Source: an uncultured Oscillospiraceae bacterium (GTDB lineage Bacteria > Bacillota > Clostridia > Oscillospirales > Ruminococcaceae). From it: a stretch of DNA of 12,496 nt. How positions within the stretch are numbered: position 1 is the first letter of the stretch; every line of letters begins with the position of its first letter. The DNA is taken from the NCBI GenBank assembly GCA_900547455.1, contig URGV01000051.1:1-12496 (forward strand), read 5' to 3'. A program made the position numbers and the translations under genes. The notes beneath the pieces are model-generated. The model saw only the letters and a list, made by a program, of their open reading frames with translations. It had not been told where the DNA came from and searched no databases. Positions 7,460 through 12,257 of the stretch are shown here, one piece after another.

Positions 7460-7473
7460 ACAGACCGGTCTGT
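7460..7473. promoter_or_regulatory. Perfect palindrome ACAGACCGGTCTGT, operator candidate
   Basis: A 14-bp perfect palindrome lies roughly 13-26 bases downstream of the start point implied by the promoter at 7493-7521, within the leader of the small membrane protein gene. Its AGACCGGTCT centre resembles operators used by TetR-family repressors such as the LmrA/YxaF type. The regulator itself is not in the window. Confidence 0.55.
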
Positions 7474-7492
7474 ATAGGTACCTTACATCTTA

Positions 7493-7521
7493 ATCATACA
7501 CAAATCCGGCGGCGAAATCAA
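7493..7521 (-). promoter_or_regulatory. Promoter of the small two-helix membrane protein gene
   Basis: TTGATT (minus strand, 7516-7521) and TATGAT (7493-7498) are separated by 17 bp. The leader is about 90 bases and contains the palindrome at 7460-7473. The AT-rich stretch from 7522 to 7630 shows nothing I can name. Confidence 0.55.
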
Positions 7522-7630
7522 TTCCCTTTTTGGCCAAAGAAACAGGAATTCACTGGCAATCTTGCACAAAAATATTCCACAAGACAAAGCTATATTACTT
7601 TAAATTGCGAAAGCGTTTTTAAAAAAGGGC

Positions 7631-7677
7631 AAAAAATCCCCCGCCGGGCAGACAAGAGGAAAGACCCTGCGGGGGAT
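7631..7677 (-). terminator. Terminator downstream of the secreted-protein gene
   Basis: ATCCCCCGC (7636-7644) pairs with GCGGGGGAT (7669-7677), with three further G-C pairs inside, followed in minus-strand sense by TTTTTT. Repeat D lies between it and the gene, so the repeat would be transcribed in the 3' untranslated region. Confidence 0.82.
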
Positions 7678-7680
7678 GCA

Positions 7681-7834
7681 ATTCACGAATCGGTTTGGTG
7701 GTGATTCTACCTTCTACCTCGCGACACCTAGTTTTGTGCAAACGAGCGTAGCCGGAGGCAAGCGACCTGCGCGGGAACGTTTGCCTTCGACTAGCAGAAG
7801 GCTCGTTCGCGAATTGGGCGCGGCATCATGCCGC
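7681..7834 (+). repeat. Repeat D: one nearly complete unit
   Basis: A single plus-orientation unit: ATTCACGAATCGGTTTGGTG (7681-7700), TTCTACCTCGCGACACC (about 7712-7728), core GAGCGTAGCCGGAGGCAAGC onward (7743-7781), TTCGCGAATTGGGCGCGG and the palindrome GCGGCATCATGCCGC (7820-7834). The left palindrome is missing; the terminator stem at 7636-7677 occupies its place. The right palindrome contains the stop codon of the secreted-protein gene. Confidence 0.9.
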
Positions 7835-8668
7835 CGCGGTGTCGACCTTGAAGATGAAGGTGGTATTGGCGTCCTCCAGCTGCTGCTCGGTGATGGTGCA
7901 CCAGAAGCGCTTGTCCTTGTCGTTGCCCTTTTCGTCTTTAAACTGGACATCGACATAGTTGTATTTGACCGGGTCCTGCCAGTACCAGGTTTCGCCGTCA
8001 GCGTTGGTGGGGTAGATAAAGCGCTGGTCGTGGAAAACAAACCGCACGCCTGCCAGCGGTTCTCCGTTCTGGTCGACGGCGCGGAATTTGACCTTCTCCT
8101 TGACCTTTTTGACGCTGTCCTCGGGGAGCTCCTTGTTCCAGAGCAGGGTGCTGGTCTGGGCGGTCTGGCCTTCCTCTACCGCATACCAAACCTTGTAGTT
8201 GATGTATTCGCCGTTGGCGGGGTTGCTCAGGCGGAGGATAAACGGCGCGGAAGGGTCGACAAAGTCCAAGGTGATCTGCCCCTTTTCATTGGTGCAGGGG
8301 ATATTGGAAAGGTGGTCGACCACAATGCCCGGGACCGGGTTGCCCTTCACGTCGTGGATGAAGAGCGGAACACTGGGGTAGTGTTGCAGCGGGGCCTGCG
8401 GCATCTCGACGGCGGGCTCTTCCAAGGTGTCTTTGTTGTATCTGACCGGATGAGTTTTAGCAGACCGTTCGGCAGCGGCTTGCTGAGCTTCTTTTTTCTT
8501 TGCTTCGGAGAAGGCTCTTTGTTCGTCAGTTAAAGAATGACCACCGCTGTATAGCGTTCCAAGATTGATTCCTTGCTCTGGGTTTTCACCACCAGCAAAG
8601 GCAGTCATCGACGAGCCGAGCACCAGGCAGGCGAGAAGAATGGCGGCGAGTTTTGGTTTGATGGTCAT
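7826..8668 (-). CDS. Secreted protein with two beta-sandwich-like repeats
   Basis: The 280-residue product starts with a clear signal peptide (hydrophobic 7-23, cleavage likely after TAFA near 25), so it is exported. A charged helical stretch (about 46-70, alanine, lysine and glutamate rich) is followed by two modules, about 100-165 and 192-275. Both have the V-x-D-x-x-G-x-P-x-x-G-V pattern with a following TN-x-x-G turn (HDVKGNPVPGIVVD and VDQNGEPLAGVRF), typical of Cna-B or carboxypeptidase-regulatory-like Ig-type folds. There is no LPXTG motif or membrane anchor, so it is probably released or bound non-covalently. GGGAGG 8-9 bases upstream supports the ATG at 8666-8668. The promoter is strong and carries the 13-8-13 inverted repeat. 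The C-terminus AAA plus stop is supplied by repeat D. A specific function is not evident. Confidence 0.85.
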   Translation of the reverse strand: MTIKPKLAAILLACLVLGSSMTAFAGGENPEQGINLGTLYSGGHSLTDEQRAFSEAKKKEAQQAAAERSAKTHPVRYNKDTLEEPAVEMPQAPLQHYPSVPLFIHDVKGNPVPGIVVDHLSNIPCTNEKGQITLDFVDPSAPFILRLSNPANGEYINYKVWYAVEEGQTAQTSTLLWNKELPEDSVKKVKEKVKFRAVDQNGEPLAGVRFVFHDQRFIYPTNADGETWYWQDPVKYNYVDVQFKDEKGNDKDKRFWCTITEQQLEDANTTFIFKVDTAAA

Positions 8669-8724
8669 ATCGAATACCTCCCTTAAAAAATTGACAGGAA
8701 AAATGTAAAATTTTCTCTAATCCC

Positions 8725-8753
8725 AGTGTACCAGAGAGGATTCGAAAAGTCAA
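8725..8753 (-). promoter_or_regulatory. Promoter of the secreted-protein gene
   Basis: TTGACT (minus strand, 8748-8753) and TACACT (8725-8730) are separated by exactly 17 bp. The -35 lies 3 bp from the inverted repeat at 8757-8790. Confidence 0.82.
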
Positions 8754-8756
8754 GAA

Positions 8757-8790
8757 GCATTTTACGCACGAAAAAATGTGCGCAAAATGC
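8757..8790. promoter_or_regulatory. Inverted repeat, copy 1 (operator candidate)
   Basis: GCATTTTACGCAC (8757-8769) and GTGCGCAAAATGC (8778-8790) form a 13-8-13 dyad with one mismatch. The flank ACGCC (8791-8795) is also shared with copy 2. It lies 3 bp upstream of the -35 of the secreted-protein promoter, a place typical of an activator site. It also follows the stop of the 133-aa membrane gene, but no T run follows the stem, so a terminator is less likely. Confidence 0.75.
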
Positions 8791-8799
8791 ACGCCTGTT

Positions 8800-9201
8800 T
8801 TAGCAGCTTCCCAGCGCAAACAGCGCACCGGGGATGAGGAACAGATAGGCGTTTTGGGTCAAAAACTGCAGGGCAAAAGACATGGGCCAGCTGCCCAGCA
8901 AGTAGCCGCACAGGCAGATCAGGTACAGCACAAAAAGCACAATGGCAATCCCGAGCAGCACCTTTTTGGTCGGGCTTTGCAAGCGCAGGATGTCCTTTTT
9001 GAGCAGCACCAGACAGAGCAGCGCGGCGGCAGAAAAGAAAGCCAGCGGCACCGCAACAAGATATTCCAGCAGGTTGTAGGTGAGGACGAAGGTGCGCTGG
9101 GTCAGCTCATAGAGATACAGGGCGTAGACGGCGATGTAGCCCAGGGCGAGCACCAGCAGAACCGAAAACAGAGCGATCAGAATGTTTTGTTTTTTGGCCA
9201 T
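8800..9201 (-). CDS. Second 133-aa four-helix membrane protein, unknown function
   Basis: This 133-residue integral membrane protein has four hydrophobic helices at about residues 7-30, 44-67, 80-101 and 112-131, with a basic link (LKKDILRLQSPTKK) between helices 2 and 3. It resembles the protein at 1792-2193 in length, helix layout, YIA-x-Y and FSAA motifs, and last helix, so the two are probably paralogues. The start at 9199-9201 has an ideal AAGGAGGTG (9207-9215) nearby. It lies between the XRE-TPR regulator and the secreted-protein gene on the same strand. It has its own promoter, which carries the same inverted repeat as the secreted-protein promoter, so co-regulation is likely. I do not recognise the family; an envelope sensor or accessory role is only a guess. 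Confidence 0.83.
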   Translation of the reverse strand: MAKKQNILIALFSVLLVLALGYIAVYALYLYELTQRTFVLTYNLLEYLVAVPLAFFSAAALLCLVLLKKDILRLQSPTKKVLLGIAIVLFVLYLICLCGYLLGSWPMSFALQFLTQNAYLFLIPGALFALGSC

Positions 9202-9243
9202 AAAAACACCTCCTTAGTAGAATTGGATGAAGTTTCTATATTC

Positions 9244-9272
9244 ATTATATAGAATATTTATACAAAAATCAA
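9244..9272 (-). promoter_or_regulatory. Promoter of the second 133-aa membrane protein gene
   Basis: TTGATT (minus strand, 9267-9272) and a perfect TATAAT (9244-9249) are separated by 17 bp, upstream of AAGGAGGTG. Confidence 0.85.
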
Positions 9273-9275
9273 GGG

Positions 9276-9309
9276 GCATTTTACGCACGAAAAAGTGTGC
9301 GGGAAATAC
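9276..9309. promoter_or_regulatory. Inverted repeat, copy 2 (operator candidate)
   Basis: GCATTTTACGCAC (9276-9288) and GTGCGGGAAATAC (9297-9309) form a 13-8-13 dyad with 10 of 13 pairs. The left arm is identical to that of copy 1, and the ACGCC flank is shared. The distance to the -35 is again 3 bp. It is 9 bases past the regulator's stop codon. Confidence 0.75.
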
Positions 9310-9318
9310 ACGCCAACC

Positions 9319-10263
9319 TCATTTATCCCGAGGGGAGGGTTCTATGGTGAGGCCGAAGGTTTCTTCGGCATATTTTTTAACTGCTTCACAGCTGGAGCTT
9401 CTCTCCATCGCCTTATGAACATAATACGCCTGAATCAGAATTTCTTTGCTTTTGTCATCTTCGCCTAATTTGTGAAGGGAATAAGCGATGTTATGTAATA
9501 ACCCGCCCAACATTTTACATTTGTTATACATCACGCAGCACTGCCGTCCGATCTCCGCCACCTCGATGCACTCCTCGTAGCGGCGCTCCCGGCCCAGCAG
9601 GCGGGAATAGTTGTAGGCGACAAGCGGCAGCAGGGCCGCGCCGGTCTCGGTGCCGACCTGGTGGGTCTGGATATAGTCCATCAGCTGGCGGTAGATTTCG
9701 ATGGCGCGGCGGCGCTCGCCGCTCTCCGAGTAGGTGATGGCGATCTGGTTGAGCAGCTTGCCCTCCTCCTCGCCCAGCAGGTGGCCCTGCAGGTGTTCGG
9801 GGTCGATGCCGGGGCAGCTGATCTGCAGCGCCTCCAGCAGCATCTGCCGCTGCTCCTCATAGGGGTAGGGCACCGCCTTGCCGTCCTGTTCATAGCCGGC
9901 CAGCGCCTTTGCGCGCAGGATAAACTGCCGGGTGAGCGGGTCGGCGGCGGTGGGCAGCGCCTGCAGTTGACGGATCTTCTGCTGGGCCTGCAGCCACTGC
10001 TTGCGGGTGTTGAGCGCGACGATCTCCCGCTGCAGCTGCGCAGTTTCAAAATCCGGTTGGCCAAGCAGAAAGTGGACGTCTTTTCTCTCCAACCCCAGCC
10101 GCTGCAGCAGGGCGCGCAGGGTGGAGTAGGCGGGAACCTGGTCGCCGCGCTCGATGCGGGAGAGAGTGGAGCGGTCGCAGATGCCCTGGCACAGCTGCTG
10201 CTGGCTCAGGCCCAGTATATCGCGCCGCTGGCGGATGATGATGCCGAGGGGATATTGTGCCAT
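9319..10263 (-). CDS. XRE-family regulator with TPR-like C-terminal domain (Rgg/RNPP-like)
   Basis: Predicted transcription regulator of 314 residues. An XRE helix-turn-helix fills about residues 7-60, with the family pattern LSQQQLCQGICDRSTLSRIE and a following LRALLQRLG. The rest (about 75-310) is all-helical with TPR-like pairs (EGKLLNQIAITYSESGERRR, HNIAYSLHKLGEDDKSKEIL). This layout is that of Rgg/PlcR/MutR-type regulators, several of which respond to imported peptides. The start at 10261-10263 has AGGAGGTG upstream; extending the frame to 10404 would run through the promoter. The two genes downstream carry a shared inverted repeat at their promoters and are its likely targets. No short peptide gene was found next to it, so peptide sensing is not shown. 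Confidence 0.9.
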   Translation of the reverse strand: MAQYPLGIIIRQRRDILGLSQQQLCQGICDRSTLSRIERGDQVPAYSTLRALLQRLGLERKDVHFLLGQPDFETAQLQREIVALNTRKQWLQAQQKIRQLQALPTAADPLTRQFILRAKALAGYEQDGKAVPYPYEEQRQMLLEALQISCPGIDPEHLQGHLLGEEEGKLLNQIAITYSESGERRRAIEIYRQLMDYIQTHQVGTETGAALLPLVAYNYSRLLGRERRYEECIEVAEIGRQCCVMYNKCKMLGGLLHNIAYSLHKLGEDDKSKEILIQAYYVHKAMERSSSCEAVKKYAEETFGLTIEPSPRDK

Positions 10264-10325
10264 CAAGAGCACCTCCTGTTTGCGTTTTGGAAAGGGGACA
10301 GCGGGGTGGAGCTGCCTTTTTCTAT

Positions 10326-10354
10326 AGTATAACACAGGGACAGGAGGCGGACAA
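10326..10354 (-). promoter_or_regulatory. Promoter of the XRE-TPR regulator gene
   Basis: TTGTCC (minus strand, 10349-10354) and TATACT (10326-10331) are separated by 17 bp. No copy of the 13-8-13 inverted repeat is present here. Confidence 0.6.
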
Positions 10355-10397
10355 TCACCTGCCCCTAGAAAAAATTTCAAAAACCGCAAAAAAATGC

Positions 10398-10426
10398 TTG
10401 ACAAAATTTTCCCCAGGTGGTATTAT
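10398..10426 (+). promoter_or_regulatory. tRNA-Arg promoter
   Basis: A perfect TTGACA (10398-10403) and TATTAT (10421-10426) with 17-bp spacing lie about 35 bases before the tRNA. Confidence 0.85.
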
Positions 10427-10460
10427 AAATAAGCTGATTGAAAACAGCACCATACAGGAT

Positions 10461-10537
10461 GCGCTTGTAGCTCAGCTGGATAGAGTGACTGGCTACGAAC
10501 CAGTAGGTCGGGGGTTCGAGTCCCTTCAAGCGCGCCA
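10461..10537 (+). tRNA. tRNA-Arg (anticodon ACG)
   Basis: A full cloverleaf can be drawn: acceptor GCGCTTG/CAAGCGC (7 bp), D arm GCTC/GAGT, anticodon stem ACTGG/CCAGT with loop CTACGAA (anticodon ACG at 10495-10497, read as ICG after deamination, decoding CGN), variable AGGTC and T arm GGGGG/CCCTT with loop TTCGAGT. Two G-U pairs close the T stem. The CCA end is encoded (10535-10537). It has its own promoter and terminator. Confidence 0.97.
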
Positions 10538-10541
10538 AACG

Positions 10542-10575
10542 AAAAGGACACTGCAAACGCAGTGTCCTTTTTCTT
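10542..10575 (+). terminator. tRNA-Arg terminator
   Basis: A 13-bp perfect stem (10542-10554 with 10559-10571) closes an AAAC loop and runs into a T-rich tail. The pairing extends outward: the tRNA 3' end CAAGCGCGCC (10527-10536) is mirrored by GGCGCGCTTG (10578-10587). Confidence 0.9.
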
Positions 10576-10587
10576 TTGGCGCGCTTG

Positions 10588-10760
10588 CCTACTCAAGCTG
10601 CGTGCTGCGCACTTGCTTTCGCAGGATGCAGGAAACGAGCCGGTGGCTCGTTTCGGAGCGCAGTTCCACTGAAACGTTTTTTTGACGCACTCCACTTCAA
10701 GCGCGCGGGGGCGTCGCGCTGTGTGTTCATTTTTATGGGAAATTAAACTGCGAAGAAAAA
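10588..10760. other. Gene-free stretch with a hairpin and a second copy of the tRNA 3' end
   Basis: No gene is supported. It holds a perfect 10-bp hairpin GAAACGAGCC/GGCTCGTTTC (10632-10641/10645-10654) and CTTCAAGCGCGC at 10695-10706, a direct copy of 12 bases covering the tRNA 3' end (10524-10535). An open frame on the minus strand crossing the tRNA is an artefact. Confidence 0.5.
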
Positions 10761-10787
10761 AAGGCGCTGCTGAAAGCAGCGCCTTTT
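10755..10787. terminator. Two-way terminator after the ABC exporter pseudogene
   Basis: An AAGGCGCTGCT stem (10761-10771) pairs with 10775-10785 around loop GAA. It is flanked by an A run on the left and a T run on the right, so it can end minus-strand transcription from the ABC gene. Confidence 0.88.
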
Positions 10788-10857
10788 TTGTTTTGGCGAA
10801 GGGGAGTTGGAGATTTCGTTTTGCACAATTCAACCGCCGCGCGGCAGAAAATGTGGA

Positions 10858-11900
10858 CTACTTTGCTCGATATTCCTCATAGCTCGTCTCCTGCTGGATG
10901 CAGCCATTTTGCAAAACGACGATGCGGTCGGCATGGTCAGGATGGAAAAGAGCTGATCGTACTCCCCGAGCTCTTCCTTAAAATTGTAGTTGCTTGTCAT
11001 GAAGGTGTGGGCAGTCTCCAGAAAACGATTGCTGTAGTTGATGACGGTGACGATGCTGCCCAGCGTCATTCGCCCCAGCACCACCAGAAAGGAGGCGATG
11101 CCAAAAGCCAGACCACGAAAGACGGCGCTGGAAAAATCGTTGACCCAGATGCCGGTCAGATTGTCGAACAAAGCGACCCGGCTCCAGATGGCGACGCTCT
11201 TTTCGTTGACTGCTTTGAGCTTTTGAACCTGGTGGTTTTCCAGAACCATTGTTTTGACTGCCTTGATTCCACGAAAGGTGTCGTTGATGATCTGGTTCAT
11301 GGCGGCGTTGTTGGAGATGATCTGCTTGGTCAGCTCCTGCACCTTGGTTGCAAAGCAATTGCTTGGAAAAAATGCGACAGGGAAATAGAGCAGCAGGGTC
11401 AGCGCGATGCTCCAGTGCAGGCTGAGCAGATATAAAAAGACCACGATGCCGCAGATGCCGGTGGCAAACAGCTGCGGCACCTCGATCATCCAGAAGGTGA
11501 TGTACTGCATCGACTCCTGCCGGCAGTGGGCGGCCAGTTCCGAGGAATTTTTTCCGTCGAAATAGGAGACCGGCTGGGCAATCAGATTTTGGAAGCCGCG
11601 AATGGCGAGCTTGAGCCCGAGCTTGCGGCAAAGGATGGCCAAGCCGTAGCGGTAGAGTGTGGAAAGAATGGTGGCAGCCAGCGGAATCAGACAGAACAGC
11701 ACAATGGTGAAGACAATCTGGCCAATTTGGCGTTGAGGGATCAGCTGATCGATTACCCGCTGCATGAGGACGGTGGGAATCAGGGCAATCAGCTGAATAG
11801 CCAAAAAGATGATTGCCGAGAGGGTGGCGTATCCCCAAAAGCCCGGCAGCGACTGGATGACCTGACGGCGCACCTGCCGTTCGGTAGATGTTGTGTTCAT
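10858..11900 (-). pseudogene. ABC exporter gene with the ATPase domain deleted
   Basis: The first ~330 codons encode an ABC exporter transmembrane domain with about six helices (for example 24-46, 60-80, 138-180 and 265-285) and the coupling-helix region typical of half-transporters. After YDQLFSILT (near 10940) the expected ATPase domain is absent: there is no Walker A, signature or Walker B motif. Instead, in a different reading frame, the sequence continues as DHADRIVVLQNGCIQQE and ends EEYRAK at a TAG (10858-10860), which is the typical last stretch of an ABC ATPase from the H-loop end onward. So roughly 190 codons were lost and the frame broken; the surviving frame reads to 10830 with an unrelated tail. 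The start at 11898-11900 has GTGAGGT upstream. A functional exporter cannot be made from this copy. A sequencing or assembly error at the junction cannot be excluded. Confidence 0.85.
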
Positions 11901-12049
11901 GGTAAAACCTCACAAAACAGAAAGGGTATCCTTCATTTTAAACGGAAGAAATGATGAAATTTTTTCCTTAGAATAACATGCTTATGGACGAATGTCAACA
12001 CTACGTGAAAGAAATCTGTGCGCACATTCCCGTCAGATATAGTCCCGGC

Positions 12050-12211
12050 GCGGCATCATGCCGCCGCGAATTGCGCCCAGGCTCAGCCCACTGCGGCACT
12101 AAGTTTTCCCGCAAACGAGCGCAGCCGAAGGCAAGCGACCTGCGCGAGAACGTTAAGGCGCGTTAAGCAGGAGCTGACAACGCGATTGCGACCAGGCTCA
12201 GCCTGGTCCAT
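12050..12211 (+). repeat. Repeat E: one unit between divergent genes
   Basis: Plus-orientation unit: palindrome GCGGCATCATGCCGC (12050-12064), CGCGAATTG, a degenerate GGCTCAGCC (about 12080-12088), AGTTTTCCCGCAAACGAGCG, core (12115-12153), AAGGCGCGTTAAGCAGGAGC, GACAACGCGATTG and the palindrome GACCAGGCTCAGCCTGGTC (12190-12208). It is closest to the second half-unit of cluster C. Unlike the others it is not at the 3' end of a recognised gene. It ends right at the response-regulator promoter. The rest of this gap (11914-12049) holds only a short unassigned frame starting at 11978. Confidence 0.88.
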
Positions 12212-12238
12212 GGAAAATTCATAAAGTTGGGGTATACT
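12211..12238 (+). promoter_or_regulatory. Promoter of the response-regulator gene
   Basis: TATACT (12233-12238) is clear; the -35 is weak (TGGAAA, 12211-12216, 16-bp spacing). Transcription would begin about 12-14 bases before the start codon, so the leader is little more than the ribosome binding site. Confidence 0.5.
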
Positions 12239-12257
12239 CTCCTTGGAGGGATGATTG

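Noticed and set aside
7676..8533. Plus-strand open frame of 285 residues opposite the secreted-protein gene
   Set aside because: It is antisense to a gene with a signal peptide, promoter and ribosome binding site, and starts inside repeat D without its own site.
8757..9309. The two 13-8-13 dyads as intrinsic terminators of the preceding genes
   Set aside because: They do follow stop codons, but no T run follows the stem in the direction of transcription, and the constant 3-bp distance to two -35 elements fits an operator better. Not fully excluded.
10423..10833. Minus-strand open frame of 136 residues containing a GTRTPDLLVRSQSLYPAE-like stretch
   Set aside because: It is the antisense of tRNA-Arg and its flanks. 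This peptide motif is a well-known product of calling genes across tRNA genes; there is no ribosome binding site and it crosses two terminators.
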